From Limanda limanda (Eukaryota > Chordata > Actinopteri > Pleuronectiformes > Pleuronectidae), in NCBI RefSeq assembly GCF_963576545.1, contig NC_083647.1, positions 6,305,507 to 6,369,506 of the forward strand: 64,000 nt of DNA, read 5' to 3'. This document shows, piece after piece, positions 14,801 to 28,679 of this stretch (within the stretch, counting starts at the first letter, position 1; each line of letters opens with the position of its first letter). A model generated the notes under the pieces. It did not search any database and was not told the origin of the DNA. It was given only the letters and a program-made list of their open reading frames with translations. Both the position numbers and the translations under genes were made by a program.

Positions 14801-17800
14801 AGAATTGCGACAGACTTGTTTGCACAAAAATCTAAGACGAGAGGAGAGAAGCAGTGTAAGAGGAGATGAAGCTGGAGCGCAGGAAATCTAAGCAGAATTA
14901 AGGTATATGTGAGATCATTACAAAATCTAAACATGAAATCAGTGTCCTGCTCTAAAGTTGAAAGACAATTCTCTTGAATAAAGATAGGGGGAAAAAAACT
15001 CCATAAAAATATTGCTGCATTGGGTTGTCACAAACAACAATCGACACATTAATCCTAAGAATATGTCTTTCATACTATCGTCATGCCTTTAACAAGCACT
15101 TTGTGTTGTTGTTGTTGAAAGCACACACCTTCCTCGGCCTGGAGGAGCATGGCTACAGTTGTCTAGCATTATTGTCAATGCCTAACACTCACTATAACTC
15201 CTGCCAATTATTCGGCATTACTTGATGCTAAATAGAAAATTGATATTAGCTCAAGATATCTAATATTCAATATATATAAGTTCAAGCAAACTCAATATTA
15301 TATTCCACAATACATTTAGTTAATAGTTGATTTAGTTTTACTGATAATTCAACTTTATAATTCAAAGTTGATCATGTGATTTTTATCATTAGACAACATC
15401 AAAACATAATAACAGCTTCAAAGTAAAACCAATCAAAGACAATAATTAAGGACCATTAAGAGATCATGAGCGATTTTCAAACATATCATGTGGTGTAAAA
15501 AATAGAACATTTTATAAAAATGTCAACATTTCTCTATGAAGAGAGATTTAAATACTGATAATTTCAAATAGGAATCAAATGACTGAACTATGTACAGAAA
15601 GGGGCCCTGGTGTCCAGTAGCATCAAGTATTAGTCAGACTCCATCACCTTTTGCATTCTATAGTGTTGTATATGTGAGACTAGTCAGAGCTGAGGGATGA
15701 AATAATGCAGTCAAAGAAAGAGAGGTCCTTACTGGGTGTTAGCCCAAACTTACACCCAGTAGAGCATATGTAGAGACCTTAAGATTGCAGTTCAGTTAAA
15801 GGGTATTTTACAATATACTTAGTTACGGGTATGACAACTTGTGTATATGAGAAATGTCTGGACTCCCTCCCGCCCTTTCTTAAAAAATGTTTTCAGAGAA
15901 CATTGGCAATTTCATCTGGTTAATGTGTGGAAAAGGTGAAGGGGTCTAAATACTTTCTGAAGCCACTCAAAATAGGTTCTGTGGCACGTTACTGTCGGGA
16001 TGCTACTAGACAGTGTGAAACTCAGCACGCACTCCCAAAACTGCTGAGCTGATGTTCTGTGAACTTAACATCCAGAACATGATCACATGCTTTTCTAGTT
16101 ACCTTCTGATTCAGTGGAAGATGTGGGCAGCTGGCACATAGTCTCTTGGTCCATAGTGAAGGGGCGACACAGAACCGACTTGTTCTTCATTTGACGCCGA
16201 CGGGACACAGGCACACGCATGGCGTCAGTCTGTGTGCTCGCCTGGACACAGACAATACAAAAAATAAAGGACAGTTTATCATTTAACCAGATCTTAAATT
16301 TAGACAAATTGCTTATTGGTACTGATATCGTCATGTACACATTTAAATATAACTGAGACATCCTATACCACTGATATGACAATGTTATAGCATAATCATG
16401 CAAGTTCACCCTTTCAAAGAACTATGAATACAATTCTTAAGAGTATTCAGTCTGACATTTCAGTTAAAAATAATAAAATATCCTTGATGAATAAAACAGA
16501 TAATAAAAATGAACCACACACAACCACAACAATTCATAAAATGGACTCTCTGGCTCTGTTAGCAAAAATTGCTCTTGAATAAATATTTAACATCTGGCAC
16601 AGAATATATGTTAACAGCCCAGTAAACAGGATGGGGTGGTTATGATTAACGTGAGCTTTTAGTTTTGTATTGGGTTAATATTTCAAGGTGTCCTCTATGT
16701 GTGTGTGTGTGTGTGTGTGTCTCATGAACTCTGGAGGGAATCAACACAAACACAAAGTAAACTTCAGTACTTTTCAGGTGCTAGTAACTTGTGATTAGAG
16801 TTGGTGTAACCTGTGACGAAAACACAAGGTACATACATGGTCAAGGTTCTTTCCGTCAATGGAGGTTGGAAGTGCTCCTGCAAAAGAGGGAGAAAACTAT
16901 AAAAACACTGTAGAAAAACATATCATAAATACAGAAGACCATGACGACCATGGGTTACTACCATAACTAAATAATTTTATATTAGTTGATAGAATTCAAT
17001 ATAGAAGAATCTCTACTTTTCACTATAAACAACATTTGGAGTAATTCCTATGTTGGATGGTTGTGAGGAAATTTGTCTCTACCACAAGAGAATCGGATAT
17101 GTACTTTGAAAACAGCCGCCCAGAGATGTGTATAAACTAACCAGTCTGAGCAGTATCTGCTGACACACTAGGCTGAGTGGCAGAGCCACTGGCCAATGAG
17201 ACGACATCAGCTATGACAGGACTCATCTTTGAGGAGTGATGTGGCTGCGTAGGAGCTAGAAGAAAGAAAGAAGGGACTTTAAAATCAAAGCCCAGATGTA
17301 AAATTATATTTAAGATTGTTTGAACCTGCCCTTACTTATCAAGATTTTCAATAAAATAAATATTTGTAGTTAAAGTAAAAAGTTAAGTTTATACTTAAGT
17401 TAAAACAAAAAAGCTACTTAAACATATCTCCCACTGTGCAGTGAGGTGAGTACATTGCCACATCATATTCCCACTCAAGATTTTTATTTTGGACGGGCTT
17501 GCAAAAACTCTGCTCAACACCACATCAACACAAATTTGACACAAGTTACCATATGGTGTCTGTGGGGCCGTTCCAGTACCGTTACTGTTGCTGTTTTGAC
17601 TCGTCTCAAAATGATGGTGGCAGTAATGTAGAAGGCAGGGCAGGTGACAGAAGTTACGGACTGAACCAAGACACTGCAGCTTTTCCGTCATGTGGCTCTG
17701 TTTCCTACAACTGTCACATCTCCCCATCTGGACAGAAGATGATGGAAGAAACAGGTGGAGAGGAAGGACAAAGGAAATATAGATCAGCAAAGAAACACAA

Positions 17801-20800
17801 CCAAAACTGACACCAACTAATACGCTTCTTTTAGTGTAATACACTGTAGATTGCACTGTGAAATCCAATTCCTTACCCCATAGTAGATCACAGTGTACTG
17901 GGACATGCAGTGGGGTTTACAAAACTCCTCAATCTTGCCGCCATAATGACTGTGCAGCATCTTCTGGCTGATGCTAGAGCAGTAAGAGCAGGGATGCCAG
18001 GTATGATCCTTGTTACTAGAGGTCAGCTCTTGTTTGTAGAGAGTCTTACAGTCTGAAACACATGACATATGGGCGGTTGTATTTTTTATATTCCAGTGCC
18101 ATGAACATGTATTTCTGCCCCAAAAGTTCAAAGACACTTCAGCTGTGTCTGTAATCACTCACTAATCCCTTTACAGTCCACTATATAGTTACCGGCGCCA
18201 AATTTTTGCCAATGAGCTCACATTGTCCTCTACACAGGAGTCCCTGTATAGTGAGTAGGGGGTGGCTAATGAGTTGGTGATCTCAGACACCGCCTTCAAG
18301 TAAGGATATAGAACTATATTCATTTTTTAAATAAAGCTTTATGAAGACTGTGACTGAGGTTACCAGGTCAATTATCCACTTTATTAAAAGGATATAACAG
18401 AGGTGAATAAAATGTGAAAAGGCCATTTCTGTATGAACTCACTTTCACTGCAGAAGACGAGTTCCTGTTGGTTGTTGCTGATGATTTCAAAGGGGACCTT
18501 CTCCCGTTTACAGCTCTCGCACACTGCCAGGGTATTTTTCTGGGTTTTGTATTGTTCACAGCATGTTGTACTGCAAAACATAGAAATACGGCCCTGCAAA
18601 AAAAAAAAATATCATTAGTGTTATCATGTCTATGGTTAGCATTACACTCGAGTGTGTATTTGTGGAGTGTCTAAATATACACACTCTCTTGAACTGTGCT
18701 CCTTACTTGGTGACTGAATAGCGTCGGCTTGTTGCTGAAGTGTTTGCTGCACTGATGGCAGGTCAGTCTGGAGGTGTCAATGTGTCCACCTTCTGTTGTT
18801 TTGGAGGACTGATCAGGGGGCACTCTGGTCAGTGCTTGCCCTGGAACAGAGGGGGAGGACGTGGCCATGTAGGGAGGCACGACTGGGGGCACTGAGGTAT
18901 GACTGGGATGATGGCCTGGGTAGGGGACTGAAGATGGGTAGTCCTGAGGAATGGGAGGAACTGAGCTGGCCCCAGCAGAGGGCCCTAGTTTGACTGCATC
19001 TCTGCTGGAGGGGTCCCTGAGAGAGAAGGTTCCATTGGTCAGGTCTGGCTGAGAGGGGTGCCCAGTTTTCTAAAAGAGACATGGAGGAAAAATAACAACA
19101 ATGTCAAATTATGATGGAGACCAGGTTTAAATAAGGCTATTGCTACTGGTGCCTTTACCCTGTAAATGGAAACACAGTCATAGGAGCAGAAGTTACGAAT
19201 GGTGCCGTCCACCATGGCCAGATGATACTGAGGAACAGCTGTCACCTTGCACAGGCTGCATGGAAATGGAGTACCTGTGGTAAAATAAAAATAAAAATTT
19301 GATTAGCTGTTAAATGTTGATAGTATGGGAGCATTTGTTTTGAAAACTATATTTTTTCAAGTCTTTCAAGGTTGGTAATTATAGTATTTGTTTCTGAAAC
19401 ACTTCATATTGTATTTGTTGAAAATCCTCTTTGCGTCTGAATAGCCATCACTAAATATGTTCCTGTCATAAAAAGTTTGCTTCAAGCAGCTGTCAGGCTG
19501 TAAGTGTTAATATGGGCGTAGTTTTAACAAGCTGGGAGATGTCTATGTTTTGTTCTTTATCTTATGACTATATTTTACCTATATCCTGTGAATAAATATT
19601 AGCTGTATAGTCTATAGAATCAATAATACTACAACTGTTTCTTTTAATTGGAATGATGTATATCTTTTTGACTCAGACGCAGGGTCAGACACAGAGCACA
19701 ACCACAGAAAGTGCAACGCAACAGGAATCAAACATAGCTTCCAACTGGTAACCATGCACATGAGAGAGGACGTGCCAGAATTAATACAATGAAGTAATTC
19801 ATGAAATATTGTGAGAAAAAGATATGAAAACCTCCTGTAAGTCTAATCTGCTGTGTCTCTCCGCTGTGGCAGACTCCCTGTTTGATAAGGGCACAGTAGT
19901 GAGACACCTGGTCGACTGGATTTTCCCTTACGAGTGATATGCTTGCAAAAAACTGCACTTTGAGGAGACAGTATAAATCTGGCCAATTGCTGAGTTCCCT
20001 CAAGGAAAGAACCGCTTCTGTGTTGCACCCTGTGTCTTTACAAATACTGTGGATTTAGGATGAGGGGGGGCTTCTTCTCGACATGATCCAGAGAACCTGG
20101 TGACATGTCCGGCAGAACCCCAGAGACTCTCTGTAAGTATTGTTCTTATACAATAAACGTATTACTGTGAAACTTTTGAACATGGAACTTGTCTAAATTA
20201 TTAACCTTTCCCATTTGAACCTCGAATGTACGAACACGCTGTCTGGTCCGGATGGGACCGGACTCAACAGGTGGGACGTATTGGTTGCTTATTTTCAAAG
20301 CCAGCACTTGCTTGCTTTCCAGGATTACCAACCCTAGCTTTAACGAATGCATATCCCACCCAAACTGGCATGTGAGTGTGTGTCCCTGCTTTGTGTGTCC
20401 TACCGCTGAGCATATGTCGGGGTGGTCGGCTCTGTTCCACACAAAGAGGTGAACAGTAAAGTTGAACTTTGCCCTTTTGGTCTCGTTCCATGATGGTGGC
20501 GGACACTACCGCCATCTTGTGACAGTAGACACAGTCCACTGTTTTTCTGCAGGTCTTCACAAAAACAATTACAGGTTTAGGGGTTTACATTCTGTACATT
20601 TGTAACATCAATATCTTTATGCTAAATCTCCATAATCATGCCGTAAATACTGAAACATCCTAATTTCAATAGAAATATGTTTTTACAGACACATACCTGT
20701 TTGTAAGTGCCAATGCAAGTAGGACTACAGAAGTTGAGCTGAGATCTTTCAACCGTGAGAGTCTGACAGGAGCCTGAGTTGCTATTACAGTAAAGTCCGC

Positions 20801-23800
20801 AGCCTTCACAGCAGTTCATGGCTAAGTGACGCATCTTGCGCCATGTTACAAAACAAGCATCACCACAGAGTCTGTGCAGACGACCTTGATGGGTGACCTC
20901 ATGCTCAATCTGCAGCAGATGACCCCAGGCAAACATAAGGACAAGAGAGAGAAGAAGATGAGGAAGAAAACCTGATTTAGCTCATTAGGCACACTGACAA
21001 AATCTATTCTGACAGTAAAAGTTACAAGCCTCTCACCTTATTGGTAACTTTGCAGACACTGCAGAAGGGTCTTTCAGGCTGTTGCTCCACTGGTTTCTCA
21101 GGCAGCTTCTCTGGCTTCTTCTCCAGTCGTTTCTCAAGAGGCTTCTCATTAGTTTTCTTCTTGTGTCTAAAGACAGACAGACAGAACTGGCCACAGAAGT
21201 TCATGTACGTGTTATTGTCTGCTGGAATTGTGATCATGTCCCTGGGCTGAATGATCTCCCTGCAAAGAGAAAAGCACAGGGAATAAATACAGGGGATGAA
21301 AAGATACAGGGTGAACACTACAGGAGAGATTACCATCAATGTCACCAAGGTTGAAGGATGTGCTATCGGTCAGAGAAGAACGCATGAAATATCTGTGCAG
21401 ATCCGGATCATGGGGCGGATCAAGGGAATTTTTTTTTCACCATCTTTAACATTGTGAGATGGGACATTTTTCTGCATTTTTGTTGAAATACATGTAGATT
21501 TCACATAAATCAAACAGTACAATAATTATTGTGTCCATTATGGGTTAATTATTGTGTACGTATAATTAAGTGTCAAAGTTGATCTTTAAATGAAATCTCA
21601 CACATGACTTTTAAAGAGCCTTATTTTATAAAACAAAAACACAACCCATGAACATAGATCTTATTGTTTATACAAAAAACCTTTAAACATATGTTGAGAT
21701 CCTAATATGCAATTCACTGAATTTATTTATTTTCTATTTTGCTACAATAAATTTAAATGGTCGTGAGATTTTATTAAATATATAATCAACAATTAAACAA
21801 ATCTCCAAAACGTCCTGCTGCCTTGAAGCATCCTTCATAATTCCATGTAAAGTAGCTGTAAAACAAACACTTGATGTATTTGTCTACCTAACTTTGTAGT
21901 CTACAGCAATACATCTCTCTTTAAACAAACAGTTTTGCTTGTTATTGTCTGCCAAGAGATAGGCAGCCCTGTGGTGCAAGAGAAAAGGGGGCAATATGAA
22001 TATTTGTATTGTATTGTATTGGGGGGGGGTTGTTGAGTCTTATACTGCACTTTGTTTAATATGCACACCTAACTTTTTTATTTTGATAAGGGGTTAAATA
22101 GATACTTTGATATCTTTTTGAGTTGCACTGCTGACTTAACTTATAAGCCCTCTTTTTATTTATTTTTATCACGTTGGAGTTGCTAGTTTAAACCTACAGT
22201 TTTGCACTTTAATATTTGAGCCTTTGTTTACATTTTGTTTTGTGCTGCATTATATGGTGACATACAGTTTGTTGTTATCAAAATAAAATTAACTGAATTG
22301 AAATGGTCAATTTGATTTTTTGGGAGGAAAATTAATCGTTTAGATTAATCGATAAAATAGTCGTCAGATTAATCGATAGAAAAATAGTCGTTAGTGGCAG
22401 CCCTACTTAATATTAAAAAAAATTCAAGTTTGCTGTGAACATAGCAGTCAGGCCTCTTATTTCAGAAACAATGAACCGTAACAGTTTGGTTACCAATAAA
22501 AGATAAGCGTATTACTTCTTTGCTTTCAGCCAGCTACTCAAACAGACAAGCAACAAAATAACAAACAAACAAAATACACAGGCAAGTGTCGGCCTACTTT
22601 GAAATAAATTAAACACAGAACTTTGTAGGGCTATTTGAGTCCTCCTCATATTTGTGGAAAATGTATGAAATAGGAAGTACCCTATTTTTAAATAAATAAA
22701 ACCAAATAGCTGCAGCCTAATCGTGTAACGGACTAGGTTTATGTTTATGTTCGGTTTTGACTTATGTTCAGTAAAACACTGTGTTGAAGGAGCGTTCTGA
22801 TGTCTGAGGATCAGTGAAGGCGACGTATGTTCAGTAAAACACTGTGTTGAAGGAGCGTTCTGTTGTCCGAGGGTCAGTGAAGGCGTCTGGGTGGGACATG
22901 TGACTGTTTGGACCAATAGGATGGTTGCTTGGGGATCGGGGCCATGTCTGTGATCGGGGCTCAATGAGGAAGTGAAGTGTTGTTGATGTGCGCGAGTGAC
23001 GGATTTTTTATTTTTTTTTTAAATAAAAAAACCATGCGACGCTTAGCCTGGCGGGGGGGGGGGGGAGTAAGGCCTGGCGGCCCCCCAGGCCTATACAGCA
23101 CTGGGGGAAACCCTGCTCGTTACTTTGCAGTCTATGGTGTAGAACTCAAAACACTTCCACACGCAGCTTCTATGATGTTCTGGACGGCTTTGCTTGCTAG
23201 ATTCTTCAATTTTCATTACAACACCACGTAACATTACTAGCTTACTTTACTGACAGGTCAAGAGGCTACCAGACGGTCTGATGTGCTTCCAGACTGTGTA
23301 TTTTGAATCTGAATGGGTCGATACCGATCAAATACAAACTTTTACTCCCATGTTTGAATAAATGTTGGAATTTTTTCTAAATAGTGCCAGCCTTAAAACA
23401 AACATGTACCTGTTGCACTGGAAACACATTCGGTTCTTGGGGGTTGGAGGCAAATGTCCAGTCAGACATACTGTGGAGCAGAAGAGCTGCGTCGAACCTT
23501 TTCTTTGGAATGCTGTTTGGCCTTTTAGCAGAACCTGTAAAAACATTTGCAAACCCATGAAAAATACAACAAACAAATTTAACATTCTTGTCATTAATAT
23601 ACTCTAGCTGACCAATATACAGATCAGCTGTTGTATTTCCCAGTCAATGTCATGACATTTTTGACATTAATAATGGATTTGTTCCATATTAAAACATGTA
23701 TGTGCCACATTCTTACATTTTGGACAAAGCAGCACAGTTACAAAGGTACCTTAGAGCAGCCACTGCAGCGAACACTACCAGGAACAGCAGGCTGAGGTGG

Positions 23801-26800
23801 GCGTTGGGGCACTGCTGCCAAAGCTGGTATCGGACCTGGGATTGAAATTGTTGGTCTCACAGGAAGCTGAGACATAGCTTGTAGGACTGCACCTCTACTT
23901 GGGATAAAAATGGTTGCTGGGGGTGGGGCAGGGATTGCCGCTGGCACTTGGGTAAGAGGAGAAAGGTTGGTAAAGAAAAGCTTCATGTTTCATTGCAACT
24001 GCTACATTAAGTCATGGACTGGTGAAGTAACATTTGTGAGATGAAAGGTGCGTTTCATCCCAGTGACACAATGGCCTTGTTCAGATCTGGTATTAACATC
24101 CATCCTAAGAGCTCTGATCACAAGTGGACAGCTCCAAGGTCAGGTCAGATCTGCTCTATATGCAACTGAACATGCATGTCAGTTCAAAGTATGGGCTCGT
24201 ATGAGAGGAAGAAAAATAAGTTTGATTCATAGTGAAACTTTAGCTGGTCAGAGACATCAACTGAGTAGTCTGACTTTCATATGTGGCCCCAGACGCAATT
24301 GCGTTCACATGGTGAAAAGAATGTGGCCTTGTGCGTCCCTCCACTTCTGTGTAGTCTGAGAGATCTCAAGAAACATTTGCTTAGAGCTGTCCAGTTGTAA
24401 ACAGATCACTCGGGACAGAACGTTACCAGGTCGGAACATGGTCAATATAACCACTGCAAAACAACAGCTGTAGTTTTACATAAGAGCAAAAAAATGTACA
24501 GTGAAAAAAGCTAAATAACGTATCAACTCACCAGTAGGAGACACAAAGGTGTTTGCTCCTCCTACAGAGTAGACAGAACTGATTCTCAGCTCTTCCTGAA
24601 ATTATTAAACATAAGAAATCAGATTTTCTTTATGTGGTTCAAGGTACCTTCCTTCTCATGTTCAAAAGACAAAAACAACTGATTTAACGTGTCTTATTTT
24701 TCATTCACTATCAGCGAAGGTAAACAGCAGATGCACACTTTAAACATCCTTTTGTCACACGTACCTCCTGATGCTCCAGCTCCTCTTTGATTTGCCTGAT
24801 GGAGCTCTGAGGCAGTAAAGCAGCGTCATAGCCTTCATCAATAGGCTCATCTTTAATATTGATCGTCGGAGACATCGGGGGATTGCTGTCCTCCACCGGA
24901 GCTGCTTCTGACCTCTGAAATATCAAGAATAGTCATGATGAATGACTTAAGATTTATTTTTAAATTACTTAAAATGACTTATTTCGCCAAATCCCCACCT
25001 CTCCCTGCTGACTGTCTTCTGTCTCCTCTCCCTCGTTCAGGGGACCACCATCTGACAGGGAGGGAAAAACATAATTAGGTAAAAGAAAACAGTTACACCT
25101 ACATTTCACAACTCAACTTCCAGTCTTCAACCTACCGCAACTCCCAAGAAATAATGAATGATGAACACTTGTGAACAACTGCATTGCATTAAATTACAGA
25201 AAACACTTTTTTCCAAAAATGTATGCAGCTTTTCTTAGAATAAGTCTACTATTCTCAGGTGACACAACTCTTCATCTCAATTCAGAGATCGAAAAACTAA
25301 TTCAATAAGTGTCGTATAAGAAGTTGGTTCTGTAGAGTTTAGTTTTGCCTTGAGTCGTCCATGATCATGTCCTTGTGAAAAGTTCTCACAGGCTAAATTC
25401 AACTATCAGCAATAAATTTATTGAACTTGTCCTTTAAAACCGTCTACCTTGTGGGATCACTTACCTCGGCTGTTGTCAGGTGTGTTTTCCTGGGAGGAGT
25501 GGGAAGTGTTGGCAGACTCTGTGCTCTCATCCTTCTCTTTCTCTCCTCCTTTGGGCTCGTTAGTAAAGGGATCGCCTCGACTTGAATTGTTCCCCTTGTC
25601 CGCTTTGCTTTTTTTTCTGTTGGCCTTATCCACATCGACGTCCTCCAAAGAGCCCATTGGCAGGGCAAAGTGCCAATCTTCATCCTCTTCTTCTGGCTCA
25701 TACAGAGGAAGGCCATCCATTGCATCATCAAATGCTGCCCCTCCACTTCCTCCTCCGCCTTTCCCTCCTCCTCCTTCATTGGTTTTCAACGTAAATGCGG
25801 ACGGTTGACCAGAGGGAGGGGAGGAAATGCGAGGAAAGGGGGATTCTACCACCCCCTCGTCCATCTTTTCTTCTGGTCTACTCCCATTGCTATCCTCTTC
25901 TTCAACCGGTTGCTGCTCTTCTTGTCCTGATGTTTCATCTACTGCCTTTGTTTCCTCCTGACCTCCACTCTTAGAAGAAGTGGCAGAGCCCTGAGAGGAT
26001 TCAGCGAAGTCTCCCAGCCCCATCACTTCATCAAACACTCTGGACAGGTGCTCCTCGTGCTGTAAGGGAGAGAGAGGCTTGTAAAACAAGGTCTTTCAAG
26101 GAGCCCACTCATGTCAGCTTTCTTTACTCGTCAACAATTGCTTACCGAACTTACCAAACCAGTTTCATTCTCAATAGATCTTTTTCCACAGAATATCTAT
26201 CAAGAATGACAAAAAAGTTCATAACTGTAAAACTTGTACAAGTTGATATCACCTAAAGTACACTTTTTAAAGAAAACATTTACAAAACTTTAAATCAATT
26301 TCAAAATATACAGAGAGAACTACCGTGATTTGCTAACATAAATGATCACAAATGACAAAAGGTCTCAGACTTATGGACTGCACTTGTTATTGGATGTAGG
26401 AGGTAATGCCTGATCACCCATGGCTACATACCAAGTCACTCTTCAGTGGTTTGGATTTACATTTATACCAGTTGGAATCCAGTTTGAGTTGTGTGTTACC
26501 AGATAAAAAACATTGTTTGTTAAATATTCAATGTTTGCACAGTAAGTACATGAGGCACAAGGTTGGTCCCAGTCTCATTGGTTAGTCTCATTGGCAGAGA
26601 TATTGATACTGTATGTCACAACTCAACTTTATTTCTTTTGAAAGTTTATAGTAAAGGGCACTGAAAGGATCCATACCTCCATCAAGGCTCAACAGTCCCC
26701 TTATGAAGCCAAATTGCACAAGCGCATTAATATCAATCTCTTTTTTCCCCATCAGGATCCATTAATTATTCTCAGAGAAATAAAAAAATGTTGAAACTTT

Positions 26801-27990
26801 CTCACTAACTTTGCACACAGGGAGGGTCATTTGTACAAATTGTGTGTTCACTAAAGTTACACACTAAAGTACGTGTGTTATAGTGCAATGTCAGCAGTTA
26901 AATTCATAACTTTATATTTACCCTTACATAGAGTGGCACATTATACGTCAGGGATGGCTGCATATGTCTTAGATGTGTCACCCTCATAAATGTTATAACT
27001 TTTCTTTGACTGCTGAAAATTCATCTGACCAGCAGGTGCCCCTACTGTACACAACCTGCCTGCAGCAACAAACCCACTTCACACATTGGTCTATAAGGGC
27101 AACTTTCCCCATCACCGTGGCACAATAACATAACAGAATAATAACACCAAACACAACAATCAGCCAATGCCTTGTCTTTATTGACAAGAAAAAAACATAT
27201 CTTTAACTCTTTAGGTGTTTATAATTTCAAGCTTTTATCTAAATGTTTGGGTTGTCGTGAAAAACACAAGTCATACCTTCAATGAATACAAGTTCTTCAT
27301 GTTTGACGAAACTAAAACATGAATCCTGGTGTTGTCAATATCTGGCTATTAACGATAATAATGGCTACAGGCCGCATGTAGTCCATTCAGTTGAATGGAG
27401 GAGGACTGACACAAATCCATTAACATTTGGGTAATCTCTAGCATTTTGGTAAATTCATAATTTAATGCAAACCAAACAACCAACTCAGATCATGTAATAG
27501 TTGGCGGAGACTGCAAATAAACATCACGTTTAAATGATTCGTGTGAAGACATTCAACTTCAATACAATCTCCACTTTGTATTGTTCGCAGCAGCCCTGCG
27601 TGATGCAGCTGCTGAGGAACCGGGAGTCAGCTGCAGCACAAAGTTGCAGCACCAGTTTCATTCACACTCCTGTGATCCAAATGGCCTGAGTCATACTGGG
27701 CTGAATATGCTCTTTTGCTCATGATCCATTGAACAGGCTCTTGAATGGAGCTCGGCGGAAGCGGCGTGCATCAGAGCCGAGAAGCAGCGAGCTACAGGGT
27801 TTTAAGCTAGCTGGCTGACGTTAGCATAAATATGCACATCTCGACCGGAAGCTAGCACACAGCCACAGCGCGTCGTGCAGTCAAATCGGCTCAAACATCA
27901 TCTTGTTGCCCGGGAATCGCTGTGATTATACTCGATGTGTGTGTTTCTTACCTTTAACCGTTTAAGTCTAAATTCCTCGGAATCCGCCAT
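5883..27990 (-). CDS. zmym4: Zinc finger MYM-type protein 4-like, complete (30 coding exons, 1706 aa)
   Basis: The gene encodes a nuclear protein with MYM/FCS zinc fingers and a C-terminal recombinase-like (DUF3504-type) domain. Coding exons: 27952-27990, 25465-26059, 24999-25051, 24765-24914, 24532-24595, 23750-23946, 23410-23534, 21037-21259, 20697-20909, 20404-20554, 19159-19274, 18707-19069, 18443-18593, 17877-18052, 17550-17727, 17142-17255, 16837-16877, 16103-16241, 13744-14199, 10103-10248, 9861-9978, 9486-9737, 9234-9310, 8748-8877, 7852-8003, 7642-7756, 7214-7471, 7011-7122, 6842-6910, 5883-6030. All phases agree. The order is: MADSEEF start, acidic low-complexity region (about 14-212), IKDEP and IKEE SUMO-type motifs (exon 4), cysteine fingers (about 340-930), an ASTQTDA segment, a piggyBac-like exon (about 1030-1182), a proline/valine VPVPVPVFIPVP stretch, then the C-terminal domain with RRPNG, LCLGIQQYLF, ECKQLGAYSPIVLLN and CPVRLYEFYLS. 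These segments match ZMYM4 better than ZMYM2 or ZMYM3. Human ZMYM4 is about 1550 aa; much of the excess is the piggyBac-like exon. Confidence 0.95.
8070..8150 (-). repeat. Short interspersed repeat, copy 2 (inverted relative to 3965-4050)
   Basis: This copy lies inside a zmym4 intron. Read on the minus strand it matches the 3965-4050 repeat, including the GAACGGTTC core, the CAGACAGAC run and GTTTGTGGAATTAG. The CTGT run is a short microsatellite within the repeat. Confidence 0.45.
10249..13743 (-). other. zmym4 intron 19 (3.5 kb), nothing coding seen
   Basis: This intron separates the piggyBac-like exon from the VPVPV exon. Several frames of 60-210 codons cross it, but none shows a domain or conserved pattern and none is bounded by convincing splice sites. 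The DNA is A/T-rich with no clear named repeat. Confidence 0.5.
13744..14199 (-). other. zmym4 exon 19: piggyBac-type cysteine-rich domain captured in frame
   Basis: This 456-base exon has an AG acceptor and a GTGAGC donor and joins its neighbours in phase 1 on both sides. It encodes RLTGRHF, then CKVC, a roughly 60-residue lysine/glutamate-rich insert, then YYCKTC, CPVPCFELYHT and a final LIYK. That order (RL-GRHF, CxxC, YYCxxC, C-x3-CFE-YHT) is the C-terminal zinc-binding domain of piggyBac-family transposases. By residue count the zinc ligands would be Cys1081, Cys1084, Cys1148, Cys1151, Cys1158, Cys1162 and His1167. No piggyBac catalytic core lies nearby. I know of no such domain in mammalian ZMYM4. 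Confidence 0.75.
14200..16102 (-). other. zmym4 intron 18 (1.9 kb), nothing coding seen
   Basis: No protein-like frame is seen here. A perfect hairpin occurs near 14730-14762, where ATTATCCCCTC and GAGGGGATAAT flank a loop of about ten bases. The rest is A/T-rich. Confidence 0.45.
16698..16720. repeat. (TG)n microsatellite
   Basis: About eleven TG units occur in a zmym4 intron. Confidence 0.9.
22318..22405. mobile_element. Terminal part of a hAT-type MITE (tentative)
   Basis: The segment carries repeated ATTAATCGATAAAATAGTCG-like motifs and ends in GGCAGCCCTA, the terminus seen in many fish hAT MITEs (TAGGGCTGC on the other strand). I could not locate the matching left end, so the extent is uncertain. 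It lies in zmym4 intron 7 of unit 1 only. Confidence 0.4.
22767..22892. repeat. 63-base direct tandem duplication in zmym4 intron
   Basis: Two head-to-tail units that start GTTCAGTAAAACACTGTGTT differ at only a few positions. The segment is not present in the corresponding intron of the second duplication unit. Confidence 0.75.
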
Positions 27991-28679
27991 GTTTTAATTA
28001 CGATGCAGACGCTGCCCGCGCTCCCACCCACCTCCACGGAGGGTTCTGGGTTTTGTATGCGAGAAGCTAGCATCAACAACACTGCTGCCCCAAGGAGAAA
28101 CGAGCTAGACGAACAGTGGTAAGTTAACTGTGTGAAGGTGTAGAAGTGTGTTTCGGGTGAACTTTCAAAACAAGTTCACATGGAAAACCCAGAGAGGAAG
28201 AAGTGGAAGCGTTACCGTGTTCCGTGCTGCTCCTGACTGACGGCAGCGCCACTGACTGCAGCCTGCCCTACTAACAGGATGTGTGTGGAGCACGCGCTGT
28301 CTGCTGTATTCAGTGAACACACTGTGTGCAACGTGCAGGACCGCGACACGCACACTTTATTATAGAAGACAAACGCGCTTTCTATTGTTGCCCTGCGATT
28401 AAGTCATATCATCACATCCTCCGCATTATTTTACCAGTTGCTTGGCTGCTTTTAAAAGATAATATAACAGCGCAGAGAAAATTTAATAATGGTTTAAAGT
28501 CACAAAAAACAAGTGAAGATAAAAGTAGTATAGAGTTCATTAAAATGTAAAATAAAAAGTGAATACTGAGTCAATCCATAACCAGTTTTTCTTAGAAATA
28601 AGAGTAGAAAATGATGAAAAACTGAAAATAAGTTACTCGACTAACTAATACTTAGCTGAAGTGGCAGTGTGCTCCTTAC

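Larger units (their letters stand above)
18701..28668. repeat. Tandem segmental duplication, unit 1 (zmym4 exon 12 to promoter)
   Basis: This roughly 10.0-kb segment runs from just beyond the exon 12 donor to about 680 bases upstream of the zmym4 start codon. It is repeated in the same order and orientation at 28669-39598. Exons, splice sites and long intron stretches align with moderate divergence. The unit keeps exons 3-5, which the other unit lacks. Its private material includes a tandem 63-base repeat near 22767-22892. Confidence 0.9.

Noticed and set aside
18796..18993. Small plus-strand frames conserved between 18.8 kb and 28.8 kb
   Set aside because: They lie opposite zmym4 exon 12 and its duplicate; the coding strand is the minus strand with intact splice sites.
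22512..22964. 150-codon minus-strand frame with repeated HRHGPDPQ-like and TQCFTEH segments
   Set aside because: The apparent protein repeat is simply the 63-base tandem DNA duplication read in one frame.
25449..25808. Plus-strand frames of 70-119 codons over zmym4 exon 2 (and the same at 36090-36449)
   Set aside because: They are mirror frames of the acidic low-complexity exon. Their presence in both duplicates only reflects conservation of the minus-strand coding sequence.
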